Source: Candidatus Coatesbacteria bacterium RBG_13_66_14 (lineage in GTDB: Bacteria; RBG-13-66-14). From it: a DNA stretch of 7,421 bases. Numbering within the stretch: the first letter of the stretch is position 1; every line of letters begins with the position of its first letter. The stretch spans positions 10,557-17,977 of the forward strand of contig MFAF01000069.1 of NCBI GenBank assembly GCA_001774505.1. Reading direction: 5' to 3'. The notes beneath the pieces are model-generated. The model was not told the origin of the DNA. It made no database searches and worked only from the letters and a program-made list of their open reading frames with translations. Both the position numbers and the translations under genes were made by a program. Positions 1 to 5,822 of the stretch are shown piece after piece.

Positions 1-155
1 TTACGTGGACCGGAGACTGGCGGCGTCCCGATCCCTACATTGGAAAGGCAAGGGATTTTGCCGGGGGCATTACTCGCTCCGCTCGTTTAAACCCCTTGTC
101 TCCTTACATATATCCCGCAGAACGGGCCGCCGCGTGAGCAGCCGCAAACGGATGG
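1..155. other. Intergenic tail downstream of the UbiA gene
   Basis: I see no convincing gene here. Short open frames lack a ribosome-binding site and family resemblance. On the minus strand, just past the UbiA stop codon, I find only weak hairpins (for example CCCG/CGGG) without a T-run, so no clear terminator can be called. The segment contains a short repeat-like block, annotated separately. Confidence 0.6.
47..104 (-). repeat. Copy 1 of a short dispersed repeat (interrupted)
   Basis: Read on the minus strand, this block starts with AGGAGACAAGGGGT (bases 104-91) and ends with AATCCCTTGCC (57-47). The same two pieces lie next to each other at 2287-2312, where the second reads AATCCCCTTGCC. 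Here they are separated by about 33 bases rich in GAGCGGAGCGAG-like sequence. The end piece also forms a GGCAA/TTGCC hairpin (47-62). This fits a small intergenic repeat with a variable centre. With only two copies in view, chance is not excluded. Confidence 0.35.
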
Positions 156-1154
156 TCAGGGGTACTTCAGGCCGAACTTGCGCCGGTAGTAGTAGCGGGT
201 GAGGGCCAGCATGAGGACTAGGAATGGCAGGAACCAGGGGAAGAGCGCGGCCGCCGCCAGGGCGAAAATACCCGTCGCGGCCGTGTAGGATAATTTTAGC
301 CATTTACGCTTGGCCGTGAGCGCCGGGATGAAGAGCGGCAGACTCACCCCTCCGGCGATGAGCGCCGGCCATACGCTCCATAATGCCGCCAGGACCACGC
401 AGCCCGCCATCAGGCCCAGGGCGGTCCAGGCCACGGCCCGGATCCCGAAGACCACGGCGGAGGTCCGTTCGCCGGACTCGGCGTCGCCCTCGGTGTCCAT
501 CGCCGTGGTGTTGGCGAAGACGGCCCCCACGGCGAGGACGTAGGGCAGGCAGACGGTCGAGAAACCCCAGGTGAGGGGCAGAACGACCACGTAGCCCACC
601 GCCACGTTCAGGAAGCCGTTCCCGAGCCCGTTGGCCAGGATGTCCAGGACCGGCCGTCCCTTGAGCTTGAAGGGCGGCGTGTTGTAGAAGAATCCCAACA
701 GGATGCTCGCCAGGATGACCCACAGGTAGCCGGAGCTCCAGAACCACAGGCAGCTCGCCAGGGCCAGGGCCTGGACGACCCCCTGGTACACCCAGGCCTT
801 TTTTATGGAGATGTAGCCGTCGCAGACGAGGTAGAGCTTGCGGTTGCGCCGGTCGGTCTCGTGGTCGTGAATCTGGTTGTTGACGTAGATGCCGCCCACG
901 AGGAGGGTGAAGGCGACGAAGGCGACGGCGAGATCGGGGGCGGGGTAGAGCTGATCCAGCCAGCGGTAGGCGCCGATCGCGTCCAGGGCGTGATAGTGGC
1001 CCAGGAGGAGGAAGAGCCAGACGGGGATGAGGATCATCGGGCGGAGGAGGAAGAAGTAGTCCAGGACGCAGAACCAGCGCGGCAGGCCGAGCCCGCGGTT
1101 GGTTTTGGGCCGGTCGAAGGGAACCTTTCCCTCCCCGTGGGGGTATTTACCCAA
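156..1154 (-). CDS. UbiA-family membrane prenyltransferase
   Basis: Predicted polytopic inner-membrane enzyme that would transfer a polyprenyl group from its diphosphate to an acceptor; the substrate cannot be told from sequence. With the TTG start at 1154 the protein has 332 residues. Both aspartate-rich UbiA motifs are present: NxxxDxxxD (N93, D97, D101, in NQIHDHETD) for Mg-diphosphate binding, and DTEGD (D220, D224) followed by a G..TS..V.FG stretch. YNTPPFKLKGRP between them is the usual YSxPPxxLK loop. Hydrophobic segments alternate throughout and the C-terminus is basic. The open frame continues upstream to 1262, but that part overlaps a tRNA and its terminator, so it cannot all be coding. 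TTG 1154 follows GGGAGGGGA at very short spacing. The next ATG (1037-1035) lies inside the first membrane helix, after the LLRP motif. The family is sure; the start is not. Confidence 0.85.
   Translation of the reverse strand: MGKYPHGEGKVPFDRPKTNRGLGLPRWFCVLDYFFLLRPMILIPVWLFLLLGHYHALDAIGAYRWLDQLYPAPDLAVAFVAFTLLVGGIYVNNQIHDHETDRRNRKLYLVCDGYISIKKAWVYQGVVQALALASCLWFWSSGYLWVILASILLGFFYNTPPFKLKGRPVLDILANGLGNGFLNVAVGYVVVLPLTWGFSTVCLPYVLAVGAVFANTTAMDTEGDAESGERTSAVVFGIRAVAWTALGLMAGCVVLAALWSVWPALIAGGVSLPLFIPALTAKRKWLKLSYTAATGIFALAAAALFPWFLPFLVLMLALTRYYYRRKFGLKYP
1119..1152. repeat. Three consecutive small palindromes at the UbiA 5' end
   Basis: In plus-strand order these are GGGAA-cct-TTCCC (1119-1131), CCCC-gtg-GGGG region (1133-1143) and GGGTA-tt-TACCC (1141-1152). 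They are packed end to end with slight overlap, just inside or just before the proposed UbiA start. Such clustering is typical of untranslated leader or intergenic repeat sequence, which casts doubt on the first residues of the annotated CDS. Confidence 0.45.
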
Positions 1155-1170
1155 TCCCCTCCCGGTCAGC

Positions 1171-1197
1171 AAAAAGCCGCCGAGACGGCGCAGCGGC
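1171..1197 (-). terminator. Intrinsic terminator of the tRNA-Gly gene
   Basis: On the minus strand the sequence GCCGCT, a 10-base loop, GGCGGC and then TTTTT forms a 6-bp GC-rich stem (one terminal T.G pair) followed by five Ts. It begins 4 bases after the encoded CCA end of the tRNA. That is the normal place for a single-tRNA terminator. It separates the tRNA from the UbiA gene, which would need readthrough or its own promoter. Confidence 0.65.
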
Positions 1198-1201
1198 GGG
1201 C

Positions 1202-1276
1202 TGGAGCGGGGTACCGGGCTCGAACCGGCGACGTTCAGCTTGGGAAGCTGACATTCTACCACTGAATTAACCCCGC
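1202..1276 (-). tRNA. tRNA-Gly, anticodon CCC, CCA encoded
   Basis: A complete cloverleaf can be read. The acceptor GCGGGGT pairs perfectly with ACCCCGC. The D stem is ATTC/GAAT with a GG-containing loop. The anticodon stem TCAGC/GCTGA encloses the loop TTCCCAA, placing anticodon CCC at 1244-1242. The variable loop has five bases. The T stem GCCGG/CCGGT has one G.U pair, with loop TTCGAGC. The discriminator is U and CCA is encoded in the DNA. The acceptor start GCGGG and end GCTCCA are usual for bacterial tRNA-Gly. It decodes GGG codons. It has its own promoter and terminator on either side. Confidence 0.97.
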
Positions 1277-1285
1277 CTGAAATCC

Positions 1286-1314
1286 TTTATAGCACAGCCC
1301 CGACGCCGTGTAAA
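1286..1314 (-). promoter_or_regulatory. Sigma-70 promoter for tRNA-Gly
   Basis: On the minus strand, TTTACA (-35, 1314-1309), a 17-base spacer and TATAAA (-10, 1291-1286) match the housekeeping consensus closely. The -10 ends 9 bases before the first tRNA base (1276). Transcription would start about 3 bases upstream of the mature 5' end, as is common for stable RNA genes. Confidence 0.75.
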
Positions 1315-1331
1315 GCGATTTCAAATCCGTA

Positions 1332-1360
1332 TTGTAAAGGACACCGGTTCCTGCTATACT
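1332..1360 (+). promoter_or_regulatory. Extended -10 sigma-70 promoter for the envelope gene cluster
   Basis: TTGTAA (1332-1337), a 17-base spacer and TATACT (1355-1360) preceded by TGC (extended -10) form a good housekeeping promoter. The predicted start near 1367 gives a leader of about 95 bases before the first gene. Its -35 lies 17 bases from the -35 of the divergent tRNA promoter. It is the only convincing promoter I see for the six downstream genes. Confidence 0.7.
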
Positions 1361-1415
1361 TATCCAATTTGAGCGCAAGGCAACGTTCCGCCATAAATTT
1401 TTTACAAATGCAGAA

Positions 1416-1438
1416 GCTCGGTCCCACGGGCGCCGAGC
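1416..1438 (+). other. Hairpin in the 5' leader of the cluster
   Basis: GCTCGG (1416-1421) and CCGAGC (1433-1438) form a perfect 6-bp stem with an 11-base loop. It lies in the leader, 11 bases upstream of the strong Shine-Dalgarno sequence of the first gene. It could influence translation or mRNA stability, but no known riboswitch or leader family is recognised. Confidence 0.4.
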
Positions 1439-1461
1439 GGATGTCACCCAGGAGGGTAGAG

Positions 1462-2274
1462 ATGAAGAAGCTTTTTGCGCTGATAGTGCTTCTCCCGGTC
1501 CTGGTTCTGGCGCAGGATTGGGCCGGTGTCCAGCGCTCGACCTACGAAGCGCAGACCCCGCAGGACAGGGGGGGCGTGGGCATCACGAACTGGGGCGAGC
1601 GGACCATTTCGGCCACCGGCATCGGCGTCGTCTCCGACAACCCGGTAAACGCCGCCAGGGAACGCGCCAACGCCATGCGCGCCGCCAAGATCGTCGCCCT
1701 GCGTGACCTCCTCGAGCAGGTCAAGGGCGTCCAGATCAACTCCACCACCACCATCCAGAACTTCGAGACGGTGGACGACACCATCATCGCCCGCGTCTCC
1801 GGCGTCGTTCAGGGCGCGTACGAGGTGGGCAGCCCCCGCTACATGAGCGACGGCTCCATCGAGCGCACCTTCGCCATCAACCTGGACGGCCAGTTGGCCG
1901 ACGCCGTGCTCATCGAGCCCTACAACACCACGGTCCACCCCGGCGGCGGCGACAGCACCGGCCTGATAATAGACGCCTCGGGCCTGGGCGCCATGCCCGC
2001 CATGAGCCCGAAAATCGTCAACCAGTCCGGTGACGTGCTCTACGGCCCGATGAACGTGAGCCGCGATTACGCGGTCTCCGTGGGCATCGTGGGCTACGCC
2101 CGCAGCGTGGACGAGGCCCGGGGCGGCGACCGCGTCGGGACCAACCCCATCGTCCTCCGGGCGGTGGGCGTATCCGGCGCAGCCAAGTGCGACCTCATCG
2201 TCAGCAACCCCGACGGCTCGAAGATACCCTACGTAAGCGGCATCTCCGACTGCCGGGTGACGATAGTCCTTTAA
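1462..2274 (+). CDS. Exported LPP20-like protein with conserved C-terminal domain
   Basis: 270 residues. The ATG at 1462 was chosen because AGGAGGG (1450-1456) sits 5 bases upstream and the product then opens with a signal peptide, MKKLFALIVLLPVLVLA, cleaved before QD. There is no lipobox cysteine. Residues about 46-142 resemble the LPP20/FlgP fold: TGIGV, an alanine- and arginine-rich helix, GVQINSTTT, then VVQGA. Residues about 165-270 carry a domain I recognise from many such proteins: TGLIIDASGL, MSPKIV, VLYGP, VGYARS, RVGTNPIVLRAV, and a CRVTIVL end. Members act in the periplasm or at the outer membrane, and in Vibrio FlgP is a flagellar accessory; the role here is unknown. It is first in the cluster, and its N-domain is related to that of the gene at 3556. 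Confidence 0.85.
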   Translation: MKKLFALIVLLPVLVLAQDWAGVQRSTYEAQTPQDRGGVGITNWGERTISATGIGVVSDNPVNAARERANAMRAAKIVALRDLLEQVKGVQINSTTTIQNFETVDDTIIARVSGVVQGAYEVGSPRYMSDGSIERTFAINLDGQLADAVLIEPYNTTVHPGGGDSTGLIIDASGLGAMPAMSPKIVNQSGDVLYGPMNVSRDYAVSVGIVGYARSVDEARGGDRVGTNPIVLRAVGVSGAAKCDLIVSNPDGSKIPYVSGISDCRVTIVL

Positions 2275-2286
2275 GCAACTTACCAG

Positions 2287-2312
2287 AGGAGACAAGGGGT
2301 AATCCCCTTGCC
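2287..2312 (+). repeat. Copy 2 of the short repeat, forming an intergenic hairpin
   Basis: AGGAGACAAGGGGT followed directly by AATCCCCTTGCC matches the block at 47-104 in inverse orientation. CAAGGGG (2293-2299) and CCCCTTG (2304-2310) form a perfect 7-bp stem around a TAAT loop. The hairpin lies between the first two genes of the cluster, has no T-run after it, and is more likely an mRNA stability or processing element than a terminator. Confidence 0.45.
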
Positions 2313-2336
2313 CCAAGTCAAGACGAAGGGATTACG

Positions 2337-3473
2337 ATGAAAAAGCTATTTATCGGGTTTGCCGTCATCGCCCTGGTCATGCTCGCGGCGGGTTGCAAGA
2401 AGGGCGAATCCGCCATGGACACGCCGGAAACCCACGTGGCGGCCGGTCACAAGTACCTGGAGAACCGGCAGTACGACGCCGCCATCGCCGCCTTCGAGAG
2501 GGCCATAGACCTCGACCACCGCTGCGCCGGCGCCTATTCCGGCATCGGCTACGTCTACCTGCGCCAGAGCGAGGACTCCACCGGCGAAACCCGCAAGACT
2601 CTCCTCGACGACGCGATGGACATGTTCGAGAAGGCGATGGGGCTCGACGTGGACGACATCTACGGCAAGATAGGCAAGGCCCGCGTCATGATCGAGCGGG
2701 GCGACGCCCGCAACGCGCGCATGCTGGCCAAGGCCGCCGCCCAGGAGGACAAGGAGAACATCGAGGGCGCGCTCTGGTGGGGCATCGCCGCCGGATGCGT
2801 CGGCGACTGGGACGAGGCCGATTACGCCCTGAAACGCGCCAACGAGCTCGACCCGACGAACCCCGAGGTCCAGGACGCCTGGGACCGCCTCGCCATGGCC
2901 AGAAGGCTCATGCAGGGCGTTGACGACCAGAACTACCGGGCCATCGCCTTCAATTACCGGATAGGCCGCGCCGACGCGGCGGCCCTCTTCGCCCGCGAGC
3001 TCGACCTGTCTCGCCTGGAGCGTCGGTCGGTGACGAGCTACGGCGGCCCCGTTTTCGTCGGCCCCGGTGAGCCCGATACCGGCGCCGTCGCCTACTACGC
3101 CACCGACATCGCCGAGCACTGGGCCCTGCCCGAGATCAACCTCTGCATCGAGACCGGCCTCATGGAGGCGTACCCCGACGGCAGCTTCCTGCCCGACGCC
3201 AAACTGAACCGCTCCGAGTTCGCCATGCTGGCCGCCAAGGTGCTGTCCCTGACCACGGGCGACCCCGACCTCATGACTCGGGGCATGACCGGCGACAGCA
3301 TCTTCAAGGACGTCCGGGCGGACAACTTCGCCTACGGCGCCATCGTCGCCTGCACCAGCCGGGGGATTCTGGCCGGCGACCCCGACGGCTTCTTCCGGCC
3401 GCTGGACTTCATCACCGGCACCGACGCCGTGAACGCCGTCCGCACCGTGGAGACGATCCTCGCCCATTATTAG
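2337..3473 (+). CDS. TPR lipoprotein with C-terminal SLH repeats
   Basis: 378 residues. ATG 2337 was chosen because GAAGGG (2325-2330) precedes it at 6 bases and the product starts with a lipoprotein signal, MKKLFIGFAVIALVMLAAGC, with lipidation at C20. K21 K22 carry no aspartate retention signal, so by enterobacterial rules it goes to the outer membrane. Residues about 31-195 are tetratricopeptide-like (HKYLENRQYDAAIAAFERAI, WDEADYALKRANELDP). At about 205-225 lies a partial SLH-like piece (GRADAAALFAREL). Two SLH domains follow, at 257-303 (DIAEHWALPEI, YPDGSFLPDAKLNRSEFA) and 323-374 (FKDV, DPDGFFRP). The second has a degenerate TRAE-type motif. SLH domains bind cell-wall polymers, so I infer an outer-membrane to peptidoglycan tether with a TPR docking surface. 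It is 62 bases downstream of the first gene. Confidence 0.88.
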   Translation: MKKLFIGFAVIALVMLAAGCKKGESAMDTPETHVAAGHKYLENRQYDAAIAAFERAIDLDHRCAGAYSGIGYVYLRQSEDSTGETRKTLLDDAMDMFEKAMGLDVDDIYGKIGKARVMIERGDARNARMLAKAAAQEDKENIEGALWWGIAAGCVGDWDEADYALKRANELDPTNPEVQDAWDRLAMARRLMQGVDDQNYRAIAFNYRIGRADAAALFARELDLSRLERRSVTSYGGPVFVGPGEPDTGAVAYYATDIAEHWALPEINLCIETGLMEAYPDGSFLPDAKLNRSEFAMLAAKVLSLTTGDPDLMTRGMTGDSIFKDVRADNFAYGAIVACTSRGILAGDPDGFFRPLDFITGTDAVNAVRTVETILAHY

Positions 3474-3481
3474 GATTTTCA

Positions 3482-3513
3482 GGGGGGCGGCCCGGCCGTC
3501 CCCCAAAGCTTTT
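3482..3513 (+). terminator. Possible weak terminator or attenuator after the TPR-SLH gene
   Basis: GGGGGGCGG (3482-3490), loop CCCGG, and CCGTCCCCC (3496-3504) form a 9-bp stem with one G.T pair. It is followed by AAAGC and four Ts. The T-run is short and displaced, so termination is probably partial at best; a role as RNA processing or stability element is equally likely. Confidence 0.4.
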
Positions 3514-3520
3514 AACCTGG

Positions 3521-3537
3521 GGGCGGACACTCCGCCC
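3521..3537 (+). other. Perfect hairpin just upstream of the FlgT-like gene
   Basis: GGGCGGA (3521-3527) and TCCGCCC (3531-3537) pair perfectly around CAC. It ends 7 bases before the GAGGAG ribosome-binding site (3545-3550) of the next gene and has no T-run, so it may affect translation or 5' stability of a processed transcript. Confidence 0.45.
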
Positions 3538-3555
3538 AACGGCCGAGGAGTTACG

Positions 3556-4788
3556 ATGCGTACATTCCCCCTCATATTGCTCACCGCGGTTCTCTGCCTG
3601 GCCGGAGCGGTCCAGGCCCAGGACACCGTCACCGTCCGGAGCACCGGTCTCGGCGTCATCTACTCGGGCGACACCGCCAAGGCCCGCGACGACGCCGTAA
3701 AGGACGCCCTCCGGAACGCCGTCGAGCAGCAGACCGGCATGTTTCTCGACTCCCAGACCATGGTGGAGATGTTCGAGACCCTGGAGGACTCCATCTACGC
3801 CCGATCCACCGCCTACGTCCTGGACTACCGCATCATATCCGAGGGCTACGGATCCTTCGCGGACTCCTACGAGGTCGAGGTGGAGTGCACCATCGCGCGC
3901 AGCATGCTCCAGGCCAAGCTCGACGAGCTCGACGTCCGCACCCTGACCGCCCTCGTCGGCAACCCGCGGATAATGATCATCGTCGAGGAGGAGAACCTCC
4001 TGGAGGGCTACGACTACCACTACTACTGGTACGACTCCCTGGACATGGGCACCACCGAGATGACGCTGCAGGAGATTTTCCTCGACAAGGATTTCCCACT
4101 CGTGGACGCCGAGCAGGCGCGTCGGAACATTGACCGCGACATGGTCAAGGCCGCCCTCACCGGCGACCCCTTGGCCGCCGCCGAAATCGGCCTCCAGTAC
4201 GGCGCCGAATACGTGCTCACCGGGAAGGCCGTGGTCAAGGGTTCCGAGATCGTGGCCTACGGAGTCACCGCCGGGTCGGGGATGAAGTCCTACCAGGCCA
4301 CCTGCAACATCAAGGTCTACGAGACCGACACCGCCACGCTGGTCGCCTCCACCTCCAAGTCCGACAAGACGGCCCACACCGACGACCTGACCGGCGGCAA
4401 CGAGGCGCTGCGCAAGGCGGCCAAGGCCGCCGCGGACGTCGTCATGGCCCAGATATTGAAAAACTGGGCGCTCCGCGCGGCCACCGGCTCCACGGTCCAG
4501 ATGACCGTCTACAACGCCGACAACGCCACCCTGACCAAGCTCCAGTCCTGGCTCCGCGAGCACATCCGCGGCGTGCAGAACATCATCGTGCGCAGCCACT
4601 TCGGTCTCACGGCCAAGCTGGAGATAGACTCGGATTACGACGCGGCCCAGATCGCCAAGGAGATTAACTACAAGCCCCGCACGGAGGGCGATTTCGAGGT
4701 CATAGTCTACGGTCAGACGCGCAACACGGTGGACATCGCCATCGCCCCCAAGGGGGAGACGCCGCCCGAAGAGGGCAGCACGGAATAG
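3556..4788 (+). CDS. Exported FlgT-like multidomain periplasmic protein
   Basis: 410 residues. GAGGAG (3545-3550) lies 5 bases before the ATG. A Sec signal peptide ends at about A21 (VQA before QD), with no lipobox. Three parts are visible. Residues 24-120 form a FlgT N-terminal/LPP20-type domain (STGLGVIYSGDTAKARDDAVKDAL is its core). Residues about 134-305 form a TolB-N/CsgG-like middle (NPRIMIIVEE, FPLVDAEQARR, GLQYGAEYVLTGKAV). Residues about 312-396 form a small alpha/beta C-terminal domain (LQSWLREHI, GVQNIIV, EINYK). Vibrio FlgT builds the H ring around the flagellar basal body; homologues of this architecture occur in bacteria where no flagellar link is known, and none is visible here. 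I infer a periplasmic partner of the CsgG-like proteins encoded next, 84 bases downstream. Confidence 0.8.
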   Translation: MRTFPLILLTAVLCLAGAVQAQDTVTVRSTGLGVIYSGDTAKARDDAVKDALRNAVEQQTGMFLDSQTMVEMFETLEDSIYARSTAYVLDYRIISEGYGSFADSYEVEVECTIARSMLQAKLDELDVRTLTALVGNPRIMIIVEEENLLEGYDYHYYWYDSLDMGTTEMTLQEIFLDKDFPLVDAEQARRNIDRDMVKAALTGDPLAAAEIGLQYGAEYVLTGKAVVKGSEIVAYGVTAGSGMKSYQATCNIKVYETDTATLVASTSKSDKTAHTDDLTGGNEALRKAAKAAADVVMAQILKNWALRAATGSTVQMTVYNADNATLTKLQSWLREHIRGVQNIIVRSHFGLTAKLEIDSDYDAAQIAKEINYKPRTEGDFEVIVYGQTRNTVDIAIAPKGETPPEEGSTE

Positions 4789-4795
4789 AGCGGAC

Positions 4796-4838
4796 GGCTC
4801 TGCCGCGACGACCGAGGGTGTCCCGCGACGGCTGAGCC
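4796..4838 (+). other. Long imperfect hairpin between the FlgT-like and CsgG genes
   Basis: GGCTC (4796-4800) pairs with GAGCC (4834-4838) and GCCG (4802-4805) with CGGC (4829-4832), with one T/T mismatch between. An inner GGG/CCC can also form. CCGCGACG occurs twice inside. TTTT follows only after TTGAACCA, so this is not a canonical terminator. I see no other feature in the 84-base gap apart from the GGAGG site of the next gene. Confidence 0.3.
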
Positions 4839-4872
4839 TTGAACCATTTTCAACTAGGCCTGGAGGCGTTTC

Positions 4873-5760
4873 ATGCGTAAAATCGTTCTCGCTACCCTGG
4901 TATTGGTGCTCGTCCTGGCCCTCTCCTCCTCCGCCATGGAGATGCGCAAGCGCATTGCCGTGTCCGAGCTGGAGGACAAGGCCGGCAGTTCCTACAACGT
5001 GGGGACCGGCCTGGCCGACGTGCTGACCACCGCCCTGTTCAACTGCGGCAAGTTCCAGGTCTTCGAGCGCGAGCAGCTGGCCGCGGTCATGGAGGAGCAA
5101 GCCCTGGGCACCACGGGCCTGGTGACCCCCCAAACCGCCCCGGAGATAGGCAAGCTCCTCGGCGTGCAGGCCATCGTCTACGGCGCGGTCACCGAGTTCT
5201 CCACCCAGAAGGACGAGGTCGGACTGGGCACCTTCATGGGCGGCATCGGCTTCTCCCGCGTCACCGCCCGCGTCGGCTTGAACATCCGCATCATTGACAC
5301 CGTCACCGGCGAGATCATCTTCAGCCACGAAGCCACCGGTGAGGAATCCGAGACCGGCGGCATCCTGATGGTCCCCGGCATGGTCATCGGCAAGGGCTCC
5401 GAGTGGGACAACACCCTGGAGGGCAAGGCCGCCCGGCAGGCCATTGACGAAATCGTCAACGCCATCATCATCAAGATGAAGGACGTGCCCTGGACCGGAG
5501 CCGTGGTGAAGGCCGACGAAGAGAAAGTCTACATCAACGCCGGCATGGACTCCGGCATCGAGACCGGCATGGAGTTCCGCGTGTACCAGAAGGGCGAGGA
5601 CCTGATAGACCCCGTCACCGGCATCTCCCTGGGCGCCGAGGAGACCCTCATCGGCACCGTGCAGGTGATGGAGGTCAAGGAGAAGTACGCCATCTGCCGG
5701 GCCATTGCCGGGGGCGGTTTCTCCGCCGAAGACATCGTCCGGGAGAACCCGTTCCATTGA
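4873..5760 (+). CDS. CsgG-domain outer-membrane secretion/assembly protein
   Basis: 295 residues. GGAGG (4862-4866) lies 6 bases before the ATG. A signal peptide ends near SSA-ME (21/22). Residues about 26-204 match the CsgG/HfaB family well: KRIAVSELEDKAG, GLADVLTTALFNCGKFQVFERE, EEQALG, IGKLLGVQAIVYGAVTEF, then the alternating stretch GGIGFSRVTARVGLNIRIIDTVTGEI. E. coli CsgG makes a nine-subunit outer-membrane pore. Residues 205-290 form an extra beta-rich tail (WTGAVVKADEEKVYINAG, DPVTGISLG, IGTVQVMEV) resembling the FlgT C-terminal domain. Unlike classical CsgG, no lipobox cysteine is present, so membrane anchoring must differ or depend on the lipidated paralogue next door. No curli subunit or CsgE/CsgF candidate is seen. 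The CsgG family call is firm; a pore role is inferred. Confidence 0.9.
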   Translation: MRKIVLATLVLVLVLALSSSAMEMRKRIAVSELEDKAGSSYNVGTGLADVLTTALFNCGKFQVFEREQLAAVMEEQALGTTGLVTPQTAPEIGKLLGVQAIVYGAVTEFSTQKDEVGLGTFMGGIGFSRVTARVGLNIRIIDTVTGEIIFSHEATGEESETGGILMVPGMVIGKGSEWDNTLEGKAARQAIDEIVNAIIIKMKDVPWTGAVVKADEEKVYINAGMDSGIETGMEFRVYQKGEDLIDPVTGISLGAEETLIGTVQVMEVKEKYAICRAIAGGGFSAEDIVRENPFH

Positions 5761-5779
5761 CCCGACCCTTTGAATGACC

Positions 5780-5816
5780 ACGGGGCGGGCCGGGCATAAT
5801 CCCCCCGCCCCGTTTT
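5780..5816 (+). terminator. Intrinsic terminator after the CsgG gene
   Basis: ACGGGGCGGG (5780-5789) pairs perfectly with CCCGCCCCGT (5804-5813). Further GGG/CCC pairing is possible in the loop, and TTTT ends the element (5813-5816). This is the strongest terminator-like structure in the cluster. It lies only 6 bases before the GTG start of the next gene, leaving no room for a promoter, so it probably attenuates rather than fully stops transcription. Confidence 0.55.
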
Positions 5817-5822
5817 ACGACC

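Noticed and set aside
1155..1262. N-terminal extension of the UbiA reading frame up to the ATG at 1262
   Set aside because: It would overlap a complete tRNA-Gly and its terminator on the same strand, and the translated extension resembles no UbiA N-terminus.
1416..1438. Leader hairpin as a riboswitch
   Set aside because: A single 6-bp stem without any conserved aptamer motif I can recognise is not enough.
1369..1461. Upstream start of the LPP20-like gene at TTG 1369 or ATG 1441
   Set aside because: These would place an unusual sequence before an obvious signal peptide, and the strong AGGAGGG site points to ATG 1462.
2187..2336. 50-residue upstream extension of the TPR-SLH lipoprotein
   Set aside because: It overlaps the preceding gene, reads through the repeat hairpin, and would bury the lipoprotein signal peptide.
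4873..5760. Calling this locus a curli (csg) operon
   Set aside because: Only the CsgG domain matches. No CsgA/B-type repeats and no CsgE or CsgF candidate occur, and the protein lacks the CsgG lipobox.
3412..5781. 789-residue open frame on the minus strand, and similar long ones at 2346-3659 and 1444-2316
   Set aside because: They are antisense shadows caused by high GC third positions. They lack ribosome sites and family motifs and lie opposite well-supported genes.
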